Shown here: piece after piece, positions 10,350 through 21,364 of the stretch
Position numbering within the stretch: the stretch's first letter is position 1
How the letters are laid out: every line of letters starts with the position of its first letter
Origin: Arctopsyche grandis
Lineage: Eukaryota; Arthropoda; Insecta; Trichoptera; Hydropsychidae
Assembly: GCF_051622035.1 (NCBI RefSeq)
Contig: NC_135360.1
Span: 7,316,001-7,380,000 of the forward strand
DNA length: 64,000 nt
Direction: 5' to 3'
Notes under the pieces: model-generated
What the model saw: only the letters and a program-made list of their open reading frames with translations
Told to the model about the DNA's origin: nothing
The model's database searches: none
Made by a program: the position numbers and the translations under genes

Positions 10350-12560
10350 TAGATCTGAGCGGCTGATAATCGATCGTGTTATTATACTACACAGTGTTTA
10401 TCATCAAGATTGTGCTGAGAAATATAATTATAAATGAAAAAAAATAATACAAACGAAACTTTTACATGCGTATGTATGCGTACATTATATCCCTATATAA
10501 ACATGTTCATACATACATACATATATATATGTTTGAGAGATCTTATATTGAATAAATTTACAGAGGATCCTGTCCATTAGATGGTGTATATGTATGTGCT
10601 ACATATGTATATACATTTTAATTTTTTTTCGTTGTATAAAATAAATGCTATCATTCCATTTCGGGTTATATTTTATGTGCATATATTCAAAATATTGCGC
10701 AATCACATATTTATCGTGTGTTTATATAATATATATATATTTAAAATATATTAACTATACATGTTTAATATAGTCGTAGAAATATTTTGTTTTAACCTTT
10801 TGATTGCCGCTGCTGAATGTTTGTATACAAATCTGTTGAATTTTCTACTGGAAAGTTTAAAGTCGTAGATTTAAGTTGATGATATTATTTTGTAGGTTAT
10901 GTGTTTGGATCTTGGCAAGTGTGTATAATTCAGTTTTCAGTTTGAGCTTTTGTCATTTAACATAAATAAAGGTGGCATTCAAAAGGTTAAAACGGTAGCA
11001 CGGTTAAGGAAAAGTTTGTCGGAATCTCTCTGTTTTTTTTTTTTTTTGGATACATTTGACCTTTTTCGTTGCGTTATTTATATGTGTTTGATCTCGTTTG
11101 CACTGCTAAAGTAAAAACAATATTGAAACAGTTGGGCGTGGTACGGCCGTTGGATATTTGAAGTGCAATACGATCGACGAGGGTTGCGAATTCGGTCTGT
11201 CTCAGCTCGATCCGACGGGGTCGGATAGTGCGTGATGATTTAAAGTTTTCGTATACATATCAAGGGGAGTTTGATCTGATTCGATATTTTTTTTATGTGT
11301 AGTAAATTCACCGATGCACAAATTTTGTTAGAACGTTTGTTACGATTCCTTGCTCAAATAGGCAATGTTGCCGTTTGATAGATTTTTTGATTTCTATTTG
11401 TGAATAGTACTGAAGTTTCCTTTTTTATGAAGTGGAATGTTTGATAAGTGCTATTTTATTTATAAAGTATTCAAGTTTGTGCTCGTCCGTATATGGGAGA
11501 CGCTCTGGAACATTGTGGAATTTTTTTCGAATATTATTTTGTATGTAAATTTGCAAAGCATGTATTTTTAACGATTAAAACAATAATCTACGTACGTATT
11601 TTTACGATGTTGAAAAAAAAAAAGAAGTATTATATTGCTGTATCTTATAAATTATTATTATTATAAAATGATCTAAAAAAAAAGACAAAATCATAGGTTG
11701 TATTCAAATGAATATATGAATATTATATATAAGGGAATATTAATTTACATTTTTTTTGTATGTATATATACATATGACGATTATTGTAACCGGATATGCA
11801 TTTTTCCTTTTGTAATTTTAATGACAAGTGTTCATTTTAATTTTGTGATAATTTTTTTTTTTTTTTGGTTGTGCACTTATATATTTTATATTGATTTTTT
11901 TTTTACAATTAGTGAAAATTCCAATGTCTCAAAATTTTTTGATAGCAATTTTTGGTGCCATATGCAATTTTTTGTTCTGCAAATCGGCTTCTACATACGT
12001 AATAAAATTTTCCCGAATTATTATACATTGATTGCACATTACTGAGATTTTTTTTATATTATTTATAAACATATTTAGTGTGTTGTGTGTGTGTTAATTT
12101 CGTATGTTTAATAATTCTATTTATAAATAACATTTTATGTGTATATGATTTTTTTAATATAATATTTTAATGAATTCAATAAAAAATAATAACTTGCACT
12201 GCAGCAAGCTTTTAATTGAAAGTATACGTAAATATATCAGTGATTTAAATGATTTATATTTCATAAATACATACATATATCACTGATATGTTTAAATCTG
12301 TGTGAATAAATTGTGAATTTTATCCTATTTTTTTTTAGTTTAATCATTATGTATCTCAATGTGTGTTAATTTAGTGTTTTTTTTTTTATTATTTTTAGAA
12401 GACGTTGAGCATTTTGGAATTTTTTTTCATACGAAACCTTACTTGTCAAAATATCGTTTATATAATAATAAATGTATACATATTATATATTTGCCAATGA
12501 AATTATTATTCATCAGTATAGTTACGTAAGCCTAACTATATATGTATTATCAAAATAAAA
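10350..12560 (+). other. Probable long 3' UTR of gene 1
   Basis: AT-rich DNA directly after the stop, with no recognisable transposon and no coding frame. AATAAA hexamers occur near 10551, 10641, 10968 and 12180, any of which could be used. The true end cannot be set from sequence. From 12560 to 13350 it is similar, with no feature seen. Confidence 0.4.
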
Positions 12561-13351
12561 ATATTTTTACACTCGTGGATACCTTTAGTATTACTGTGAC
12601 AAATATGAGAGAACGGAGGCCAAAATAAGTTTTGTTCTTATTTTCAAAATTGTCGAATTATTTATATTTATTAATCTATTTAGGATTAAAATAAAATATA
12701 TGTAAAACTTATCGAAAAAAAATATAGATATTTCATTGGCGTAAATTTGTCATGATTTCCTGTCGTTGAAAAAAAAAAACCAATTTTGATTTACATTCTG
12801 AACACTGCCAATTAGTTTTATACGATTACACTTATCTACGCTCTACATTCCATAATGCAGTACAAAAAAAAGGATAAAAACATTAAATGATTCCATCACT
12901 TCTTATATGTATGAAAAATAATGCTTTAATGAGATTATAAAATATATAAAAAAAAGCTGAGCTTCTACTTTACAAGGTATTTTACATGAAAAAAATGTGT
13001 TTGTCTTCTGAAGTGTTCCGCGAAAGTATTCTGTATTCCCTAATGCTCAATACGAATTCTTCTAATCATCGGTACAATGAATTCTAAGAAGCGCTATAAT
13101 ATGAAAATGTATTATGTTACTTTCGTTCCGTTCGTTGTTGTGTATTTTGTGAATACATGCATGTCTCTTTACAATTTCTTCGGCTTTACACGTAATCGAA
13201 TATCCACCGACATTTAACCAGCTCTCTCTCTCTCTATTTCTACCTGTCTCTAAGCATACGTGTATCACAACTTCTCCAATAAAATTATAAAACAACACCA
13301 AAAAACTTGTTTCAATTCACCCACCATATATGCAATAACTATGTAGATAAC

Positions 13352-14393
13352 CGTATTTTGGGCATCTATTTTTGTCAATTTTAGCATTTTTATTTTGCAT
13401 TTTAGCTTTTTAGGGCATTAAAAATATTCAATTTAGCATCTATTTTTATGAAGAGTTTAATTTTAAATAATAAAAAATTTCGATGAATTTTGATAAAATT
13501 TATATACATATATACAATTTAAAGACAATACAACCATTAAAAAATAATAGAAAAATTCAAAAATATTTTGAAATTATAATTACAATAAAAAAAACATGAA
13601 TACAAAAATACAAAGACAAAATATGAATATAAAAATATATTACCAATTAAAATTGATTAAAACTTAGCATGGAGCATATTTCTACAGATTCTTTTTTGAG
13701 ATTCGTGCGACGATCGGTAACAATTATATTATATTTACTAAAATACCTTTCAGCATCCACACTATTGACGGGACACCAAATAGATTTTAGAGCTGCACAA
13801 CCAAACTCTTCATATTTAATTTTTGTTGCCATCAATAATAGCAATATATCCGGCGTGGATTCACTTTTTATATTCTCTATTAACTGTCTAAAAAAGTGCT
13901 GATATCCTTCCAAACATTGAGCCTCTGTTAATACATTAAACAATGGCAGGTTTCTGAAAAACAAAACTGTTTCTTTAACATTAATATTAGATTTTGAACC
14001 TGCCACAGATGGGTTGAATAGTTTACTCAATGTTTGGAGGAATAGATTTGTCTCATTTAGTCTTGAGTGCGAGTCTAGTTTTAAGACGCTTTTTTGAGCA
14101 GCCTTTTGTATACACAGCTCCAACTGTCTTCTTTTGTTTACAGTAGTAGACAAAAGCAGTTGCTTGGTTTCGACAGGAAAAACACCATATATAGTAAACT
14201 GCAAGCTCTGTTTTATCCCCTCAATTTCTTCACATAATAAATGGAAAAAGGGATAGGAAGACCCTTCTAAATTGTCTATTAATGTTATTAATTTTATGCA
14301 AATTTCACTTTTGTTTGTTATTTTAGTATCTATTCGAATATTTTACGAATTTTAACATCAATTAAGCATTAATAGCGAAATGCTCAAAATACG
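13352..14393 (-). mobile_element. Decayed hAT DNA transposon
   Basis: The ends read CGTATTTTGGGCAT at 13352 and, inverted, CGTATTTTGAGCAT ending at 14393. Both are followed internally by AT-rich repeats with TTTAGCAT-like motifs. At about 1.04 kb this is far shorter than an autonomous hAT element (2.5-4 kb), and the 5' part of the gene is lost. I could not confirm an 8-bp duplication. Confidence 0.55.
13647..14342 (-). pseudogene. hAT transposase C-terminal remnant
   Basis: The frame is open from 14342 to the stop at 13647, about 231 codons, but has no ATG at its start. Its C-terminus has the hAT dimerisation pattern: IWCPVNSVDAERYFSKYN, then IIVTDRRTNLKKESV and ICSMLSFN. The upstream part (EICIKLITLIDNLEGSSYPF, FFRNLPLFNVL) looks like the middle of the same protein. 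The zinc finger and most of the catalytic core are absent, so it cannot be active. The frame has no internal stop, so the copy or its deletion is fairly recent. Confidence 0.75.
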
Positions 14394-15062
14394 TGCCTCT
14401 AGCAATAACCATCCCAATAAAATAATAAAACACCTTTTTTTTTATTTAATTTTATATTTTCAATATGTAATAAAGGCATGTATACAATTGTCCATAACTT
14501 TAAATATAGGAAAAAACTTCACATTATCAAAAAAGTATATATTGGTCGTTTGAAAAATGATCACAACGTTCGCTAAAGCGTTCACACGTCAATAACTATC
14601 ACAACAATCGTGCATTCATTACCACATTGAGCGAGATTTTCAATTTTATATTCATTTCATAATCAAACGACGTACATATCTTTGGCGTGAGCGACATCTG
14701 AACGTGTCGAAGAATAGTACGGAGACAGTCGTTGAAAAACCTTCGTGTAGTGTAAACGTTTGAGTATGCATGTAGCTTCTATCTAGTATATATATATCAG
14801 TCATTCGATTTCTTATTTATTGTTCCAATTTGAGCATTATATATATATCGTCTTATTAAATAATTCTATAATATAATATGTATAAGCGGGTATATAATTC
14901 CAAAACTATCATAATATATATGTATAGTATATAACACGTGAACATATTTACACAAATAAGCAAGAATACACAGTACATTTGCATACAAATGTATTGGCAT
15001 TGATGTAGGGCAAGGTTGTTTATAATATTTATAATTATTGAACACATATAATTGTTCTTTAA

Positions 15063-17301
15063 GCTCGATCTACATGCAGTGCAGTTTATACTGTTTATTT
15101 CCTAAAATTTATGAGCTGATTTTGAACCACTTCCACTCTTCAGATCGCTTTGACATTGCTTTCCGACACGCTAGACGAATTAAATCATCACAAATGTCTG
15201 TCACATCGACGTGATGACAGCTGGCTAGTCGATAAACGTCACGCATTTGCATCTTCAAATGTGACGCATTGAACAGTTACTTTTTTCACACTTTCTCATA
15301 TGAACTCTATATTACAAGCGTTCACTCTCTCTCTCATATGCATTTTTAATTCACTGACAGACAAGGTAGGCTCTGCATGCTCGCACAGGAACGCGATGAT
15401 TCAATTGAGCGACTTATGTTTTATGGAGAAATATATATGTATGAAGATGAGATCATCAACCTTGATTTGGGATAGTACATACAAGCTGTGCTAATATAAT
15501 CAGTTATACAGGCGCATCGAGTATTTAATATATTTACACTAACATTCAAATACATAGTAATTACATTAAATTACTGATGACGAAGAAGGCATTCGAATAG
15601 TGACGATGCTTTTCAATCAAATATATGAGACTTACACAATTCCTCATGAATGGTTAGTCGACATTTATTCCCTTACTAAAGAAAAATAAGCCTTATTCCC
15701 TTACTAAAGATTATAGATTGATTAGTTTAATGAGCCACATACTTAAAATAATTCTCAATATCATTTACTATTAAATGTAAGTGCGAAAGCATGATCAGCG
15801 ATTCACAATTTGGAATTAGATGGGCATTGGAAACAAGAGAAACGTTGTTGTTGAACTTGAAATTCAGGAAGAGGATGTACGTCTTTTATCGACTTCGAAA
15901 AGGCATTCGAAAGAGTGAAACATGATAGATTAATACATGCACTGAATCAAAGAGGGATAGATGGAAAGGAGATAGCCCTTTTGAAGAACGTATATTGGAA
16001 TCAATTGCTGTTGTGAAGGTAGAAGATATGGAAACCGAAGATATAGAAGTTTGTCGAGGGGTGCGGCAGGGCTGTGTGTCATCATCCATGCTTTTTAAGC
16101 TGTATTCGAAAATGGTATTCAACAAGGCAGTTGATAGCTGGAGAGGTGGTCAAATAATTCATAATATCTGTTTCGCTGACGATACGGCAATACTGACTGA
16201 GAGTGTTGAAGACCTGCAATCTTTATTGGATGCAATAGATCAATCTTGTCAAAAATAGGGTATGTCCATCAATATAAAAAAATAAACAAAAACAATGATA
16301 ATAAGTAAGGAAAAGACGGACCCATTAAACCTGAGTGTGCGTACAAATGGTTGAACAATACAACGATCAATACAGATATTAGCTTCAAATCGGAAATACA
16401 AAGGATTGAAATAGAAAGAATTGCTTTCGGCAGCTTGAAAAATGATTTGTGTTGCCGAAGGTTGTCTATGAAATTACGTTTACGAATCCTGCATTGTTAT
16501 GTATGGTCAGTGTTGCTGAACGGAACGGAAGTGGACGCTATTAGTGGCAAGCTTGAACAAGATAAGAATTCTTTGAAATGTGGTGTTACTGGAGGATGTT
16601 AAAGATCTCATGGAAGAAGCTTGTGAAGAACGAAACCGTCCTCCAGCTGCTTAATAAAAAGAGTGAGCATCTTGATACGGTCAAGTGACGAAAAATGGAA
16701 TGTTTTGGTCACGTCATCGCCTTCTACAGACAATAGTGGAGGGGCAAGTAGAAGGTAAACGGTGGCATGGGAGAAATAGGCTCTCTTGGCTCCGGAACAT
16801 CAGGTCATGGATGGGACTTGGACTCGAAAAATAAATGTCCGAATAAGGATTTGAAATAAGAAGGCCCGGCCCACTAATAGATTATTTAATTTAAGGTCTG
16901 TTTTATAAATGGTTACGACTTTTTCAGTGGCAAAACATACCATTGAAAATTATAATATATGTTTATCGAAAGGATTTTTCAAAATATCCCTTCATTCTGA
17001 CAATGGAATGGGTCGTGATCTTGGGAAAACTCATTGAAGGGGTTTAATTACATTTGAAACTGATGACAATTCGATATCACATGACTGCAGCATTGCATCT
17101 ATTGGGCCTTGAGCAAGCAGAATGCAAGCTCTGTAGCTTAATTGGTTTTGTGCAAGTGGGGTACAAGAAAGCCACGCTTACATTAACACAAGACCCCGTC
17201 AGTCTTAAGAGCATAGTACATGCATATGTTGCAAATAAATCATCTCACTAATCACCTCTTTACTGAATTCTATGTTTAAAATACTAGCTTGTAGATCGAG
17301 C
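15063..17301. mobile_element. TTAA-flanked element with 12-bp inverted ends
   Basis: GCTCGATCTACA at 15063-15074 and its complement at 17290-17301 are perfect inverted ends, each flanked directly by TTAA (15059-15062 and 17302-17305). TTAA duplications are typical of piggyBac and Kolobok elements, but these ends lack the piggyBac CCC start. The 2.24-kb interior holds a decayed LINE (15575-16860) and no transposase I can recognise. A frame at 17054-17251 is unassigned. Confidence 0.55.
15575..16860 (+). pseudogene. Decayed LINE reverse-transcriptase copy
   Basis: Pieces in shifting frames follow the order of a LINE reverse transcriptase. FIDFEKAFERVKHDRL (about 15888-15930) is the first catalytic aspartate motif. 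VCRGVRQGCVSSSMLFKLYS is followed by ICFADDTAILTESVEDLQ (about 16050-16220), with the FADD box. The C-terminal GQVEGKRWHGRNRLSWLRNI lies near 16745-16800. Several frameshifts and stops separate them. It is unlike the RTE-type copies at 21-22 kb. Confidence 0.75.
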
Positions 17302-17546
17302 TTAAAATGAATAAAATCCATCAGATTTATAGGCACGTACAAATATGTACATTTCCGATTAAAGCTCGGTTAAAATACAACAGTTCCTCAATTCTAAAGA
17401 TATACAAAAAGTCAAGCTTACAAAAATTTGTTAAGCAATAATTGCAAAATTCCTTTTGGAATTGATTCACACAATTCAATAAAATACTCCAATAGAAATT
17501 AAAGCTATATCATTTATAAAAACAAATACAAGTTCATATTGTCATT

Positions 17547-17622
17547 TTATTGGCGTCTCCACCAAGGAACTCCGTTGATTTCTTCGATGGGACTCGAGCG
17601 AGCGTTGTGTCTCTCGTCAGAT
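17547..17622 (-). CDS. Gene 2, exon 7 (C-terminus)
   Basis: The acceptor (TTTGTCGTAG) lies just above 17622. The split codon gives R292, then SDERHNARSSPIEEINGVPW and WRRQ before TAA at 17549-17547. The stop lies inside AATAAA (17551-17546), so the polyadenylation hexamer overlaps it. The donor of the preceding 72-bp intron is weak (GTTTTT), and that intron is open and in frame. Confidence 0.8.
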
Positions 17623-17694
17623 CTACGACAAATCCAAACGATTAATTTCAAACCAGAATGAAAAATACAATTACAAGCATCACAATATAAAAAC

Positions 17695-17819
17695 CTGTAA
17701 TAATTTCTCGGCAGCGTCGAAGCACTCATCGGCGGTATCGGAAACAGCAGCGGTTGCATCTGCCTGACAGCCAGGCTTTGAGGCTGTGGAGCCGTAGGAC
17801 TTTCTCCCATGTACGAGTT
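17695..17819 (-). CDS. Gene 2, exon 6
   Basis: Residues 251-291: NSYMGESPTAPQPQSLAV, then RQMQPLLFPIPPMSAS and TLPRNYY. It is a proline- and glutamine-rich cytoplasmic tail with short PxxP-like stretches. The acceptor TTTATTTTCAG is strong. The 81-bp intron above it (17820-17900) has a good donor (GTAAGT), is a multiple of three, and has no stop. Confidence 0.8.
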
Positions 17820-17900
17820 CTGAAAATAAAATCGAATTTCGCTTGTGGAGTAATTATTCAGTGCCGCTTGATGGGAATGATGATGATGCGGGTGACTTAC

Positions 17901-18034
17901 TGCAATTGTGTCCATGGGTATGCAATCTGGCGGGGCTGTTCGCATGCGCAATTGCTTGCCTCGTTGTTTGTTGCTGCGACGTACGCAGCATTGTACTCCT
18001 AGCAGTAAGCTGCATACCATGAAAGCCAGACAAC
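17901..18034 (-). CDS. Gene 2, exon 5 (second membrane helix)
   Basis: It completes G206 and encodes residues 207-250. CLAFMVCSLLLGVQCCV finishes the second hydrophobic helix. A basic stretch, RRSNKQRGKQLRMR, follows, suggesting the C-terminus is cytoplasmic. TAPPDCIPMDTIA ends the exon. The paired cysteines after the helix are possible palmitoylation sites (inference). Confidence 0.85.
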
Positions 18035-18593
18035 CTGAAATAGTGCAAAAAATGGTAATTTAGAATTAATTATATACAAGCCTTAATGTGTATATTGTAA
18101 TATATAAAACTAAGTCTGTTGTTATGGAGCTTTATGTGAAACTTGAGAATGACTGAATTAATTTCAAGAGTAGCGGATTTACGTACAGGAGGGGGAGTTA
18201 TTATAGTTTTTTTATACCAAACCAATACGACATCAAAGTTGGATCACTTTCTGAAGAAAAAAAAAACATTTGTTTGCCCAAAAGCGTTCAAAATATTCAT
18301 AAATGCATCATATTTCTGAGAAGCTCCATATTTATATACACTTATTAGTAAATTGTTCAATTGTTGTAAATGCTATTGTTCAATTGATGTAAAAGGTTCG
18401 CCCAACCTTTTTTTTTGTACTCTAGCTTTGTAAATATAGCCAAACCGCCCCGATTCCTGGAAAAAGCACTGTGTCTATTGGCAGTCTACTTATTAGTAGT
18501 CACTGAGCCTGAGGGGGCCGTGTATTGTTCAAAGGTTGTAAATGCATTGTTAAAGGTTTGCCGAACAATGGATAGCACTGTGACTATCCTACC

Positions 18594-18690
18594 TCTACTT
18601 ATTAGCCAGAACTAATGTCTGCAGGAATTTCAGCATTAACAGTCTACTTATTAGCCAGAACTAATGTCTAGCAGGAATTTCAGCATTAAC
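18594..18690. repeat. 49-bp tandem duplication in gene 2's large intron
   Basis: Two copies of a unit starting TCTACTTATTAGCCAGAACT, at 18594 and 18643, differing by about one inserted base. It lies in the 1.6-kb intron 4, whose other content (18691-19630) is AT-rich with no feature I can name. Confidence 0.75.
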
Positions 18691-19630
18691 TTGGAAATAA
18701 CGTTACGTTTTACTTTTATTCTTTTCTCAAAATATGCAGACGATAATAAAAGTCAATTTTTTTATCGTTTATGCGCTAAAAAATTTTCAAGCGTTTATGC
18801 GCGCACGTACGCATTTCCGAAAAATGGGAGTCTACTACAATAAATAAAAAAAACATATTCACTGCGTTTTATTACATTGCTCTCGTTTATTTTATCTTCT
18901 GGCAACACTGGTTCGACCCAGCGCTTCCTCCAGAAAAAAAAATACACAATAATGAAAATGATAGAACGGATCTAGAAAGGAAGATGTAGTAAATCTATCA
19001 CTTTCAGACTCTGATAGTGATATTGCAGTAGCTTAATCTGCGACTAAATGTGTGTTTATATAGTAAAATAAAAGCTTAAGTTTGGGGAACCTACCCAGAA
19101 GAAGAAAAATAAAGAAATTGTGAAAAAAGACATGATTTTTTTCATAAAATGAAATACATCTGAAAAAAATTATTTGGAATATTATATCACAACTATACGA
19201 CTATAGTGTGAGTATTATATATTATGTTTTCTTCGCTAATAAAAAATAAACATTGTATTTAATATTTTGCGAAAGTGGACTTATGCCACTTTTTAATATA
19301 ACGGCTCATATATACATATACATACGTATATATTCCACAAAACTACTAACAATTTTGAAAACATTTTATGAAATCACATTCCAGACATTTTTCTCAGTTT
19401 TGATTTTATCTTTGGTGTAAGTTTTTTGTTGTTATATGACCTTTTAATTTACTTGACAACAGTCAGTCATCACAATTAGACTAAAATATATTCGAAAAAC
19501 ACGTACATATATGCATTTTGTTGACAGGTCTTCTAAATTGATTGAAATGTTGAAAAAAAAAGCAACCATTGAACCAAATAAGTATTATCAAAGAGAAATG
19601 ATATATAAAATAAATAATACTTAAACATAC

Positions 19631-19736
19631 CGATATAAACGAGAACACTCAAATCGCCACCACGATTACTCCGTCTAAGAACACTACCAGCTATACACAA
19701 TGATACCCCAGTCAAAATACCGACAACGAATATGAT
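19631..19736 (-). CDS. Gene 2, exon 4 (first membrane helix)
   Basis: Residues 171-205. IIFVVGILTGVSLCIAGSVL is a clear membrane helix. The short hydrophilic turn RRSNRGGD follows, then LSVLVYI, which starts the second helix. Splice sites are TTTTCAG upstream and GTATGT downstream. The tight turn makes the pair a helical hairpin. Confidence 0.85.
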
Positions 19737-19822
19737 CTGAAAACAATATATAAAAAAAAATAAATAAAAATCAAACTAAAAATCACATTCTTATTTCATC
19801 AGTCGTAAAAAGATTTAATAAC

Positions 19823-19960
19823 CTGCAAAACATAATAGCAAACATATTCAAATCCCGGACAGTGTCCTCCGCAGCCACCAGGAGCTCTTATTTCGCTCGG
19901 AACTGGACTCCTCGCTGGAACCACACTAACAGGACACTCCCTAGTACTACTATCCGACTC
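19823..19960 (-). CDS. Gene 2, exon 3 (cysteine-rich linker)
   Basis: Residues 125-170, in phase 0 on both sides. A serine/proline linker (ESDSSTRECPVSVVPARSP) is followed by GGCGGHCPGFEYVCYYVLQ, with cysteines at about 133, 154, 158 and 165. This short Cys-rich segment sits directly before the first membrane helix. Confidence 0.85.
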
Positions 19961-20037
19961 CTGAAACGAAACAATAATATATATATTCAGCATATAGTTG
20001 AGCATTCAAATAGTTTCGGAACTTTTAAAGCACTCAC

Positions 20038-20226
20038 GTGTACACCGATCGGAATACTATAATTAGGAACGTCTCCGGCCATCTGATACGGCTTGGAGTA
20101 TCCGGCTAAGAGGGGCGGCGACAGTCTCTGGTGTTCAGAATACGGCATGTGATAAACAGGCGAAGAGAGCCCGTCCGACTGACTCCTCATCGTCCATTGA
20201 TTCCTCGGATTCGTATAGTGCGTTAT
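20038..20226 (-). CDS. Gene 2, exon 2
   Basis: Residues 62-124, phase 0, with donor GTGAGT. A low-complexity segment rich in Ser, Pro, Tyr and Gln (HYTNPRNQWTMRSQSDG, SSPVYHMPYSEHQ, GYSKPYQMAGDVPNYS). The PYQ motif also occurs in exon 1. It is probably disordered. Confidence 0.85.
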
Positions 20227-20299
20227 CTGCAAACAACGTTAATATTATAATACGGTTGATTTCGCACACTATGCGATACTGTCGCAGTCGAATAAATAC

Positions 20300-20484
20300 C
20301 TGATAGTTTTCCGAGTTTGAACTGTTTGTACTTTGGCATTCTTGTGGATGGAATGGAGGATTCTCCAGCCACGGGTATTTAGATCTCTGCTGATTGGAGT
20401 GGTGAAATTGTGCATCTGTTCTCGGTACGACAGTCGTCTGATACGGATGGGCATTTCGAGGATGTGTTTGGTGACGGAACATTG
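20300..20484 (-). CDS. Gene 2, exon 1 of the coding region: two-helix membrane protein
   Basis: The exon follows acceptor TTGATTTTCAG. Two bases later comes ATG (20482-20480), taken as the start because all seven exons then join in phase to one stop: 61+63+46+35+1+44+41+1+24 = 316 residues. Exons are 20300-20484, 20038-20226, 19823-19960, 19631-19736, 17901-18034, 17695-17819 and 17547-17622. The acceptor implies at least one upstream 5' UTR exon that I cannot locate. Residues 1-61 are polar (MFRHQTHPRNAHPYQTT). The layout is a disordered 170-residue N-terminus ending in a Cys-rich patch, a hairpin of two helices, and a basic then Pro-rich tail. No signal peptide or enzyme motif is seen. The layout is loosely like small two- to four-helix TMEM proteins, but I do not recognise the family. 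Confidence 0.85.
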
Positions 20485-20675
20485 CTGAAAATCAAGAAAT
20501 AATTATATTGTGCGTTGGACTCGATGCATATGCCGAACTTTTCCATAATCAACGTTAATTTAAACGTCTGAAAATGCAATATGCTTATTATAAACAAAAC
20601 GAATTCTGTATATGTCATTTCATTGAGAGAAAAAAATACATATTACAGTAGAAATTACTAAAAGATAAGTAATAT

Positions 20676-20715
20676 CTAAGGTCAAGGATGTACTGGACGA
20701 CATCCTTGACCTTAG
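20676..20715. repeat. Perfect 16-bp hairpin at a LINE fragment's end
   Basis: CTAAGGTCAAGGATGT at 20676-20691 and its exact complement at 20700-20715, with an 8-base spacer. The right arm is the TKVKDV-encoding end of the LINE fragment that follows, so the left arm is an inverted copy of that end. Confidence 0.85.
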
Positions 20716-21020
20716 TGCGTCTTCTGATCTCTACATTTCGAATTGCCTAGAATTTTCCTCTCCATAGCCCTTTGGACCACTTACAGAACACGCGAAGCAT
20801 CTTTGATCAAAAGTCATATGTACGTGATAATTGATGCCAATCACTGATCAAAGACTCGGCTCTTTGAATTCGGGGATAATTTCGATCGAAAGACGGTATT
20901 CAGCCTGCGGAAAGCAGACCAGCTCAGCCATATGCGTCTCCATCATTTAGCCATCTTTCAGAAACGTCAGAAGATGACCCAAATATATTATCTGGTCCGT
21001 CACTTCAATGTCAATATCCC
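20692..21020 (-). pseudogene. RTE-like LINE fragment
   Basis: On the minus strand, pieces read RRLNTVFRSKLSPNS near the right end and IRNVEIRRRTKVKDVV near 20700-20740. These match the C-terminal region of RTE-type reverse transcriptases, upstream of the segment kept in the 21.4-22.6 kb copies. Frameshifts and a stop are present. Confidence 0.6.
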
Positions 21021-21049
21021 GATAAAGGAATATAATTGTAATTGTTATA

Positions 21050-21345
21050 AGACGTGAGGACTTTTTTCTACTTTTCGACTTGGATATTTATGACTCGAAG
21101 TCGATCGTTTCCTATCAGAGTTTGCCAATTCATCTGATTTCATTGTTGAAGCGGTTCCTCCATCAAATTGGCAAAAACCATCCTATCCACTATGTCACCA
21201 CTATTTGAATATGATTTCAAAAATTTTGTATCAATAACAGATGTCTCGCTAATGTTCATATATATAGTATTTGTACTATGCTTATATGTCTGGTCACATT
21301 GACGCGTTAGAGTATTCTGTAATTTCACTGGCTAATATGTAAATA
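21050..21345 (+). repeat. Headless SINE copy
   Basis: It starts in the core (CGATCGTTTCCTATCAGAGT near 21101) and runs through TGTTGAAGCGGTTCC and CACTATTTGAATATGATT. It ends with a decayed stem-loop tail (GACGCGTTAGAG, TTCTGTAAT, TTTCACTGGC) followed by TAAATAAATGAAT. That tail matches the LINE tail at 49050-49110. Confidence 0.7.
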
Positions 21346-21364
21346 AATGAATATGCTTCATATA

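Noticed and set aside
17547..18020. Single 157-codon gene
   Set aside because: It is three exons of gene 2 read through two in-frame introns. The splice sites and protein composition favour splicing, though retention is listed as a finding.
20676..20715. microRNA precursor
   Set aside because: The 16-bp stem is too short and coincides with an inverted copy of a LINE end.
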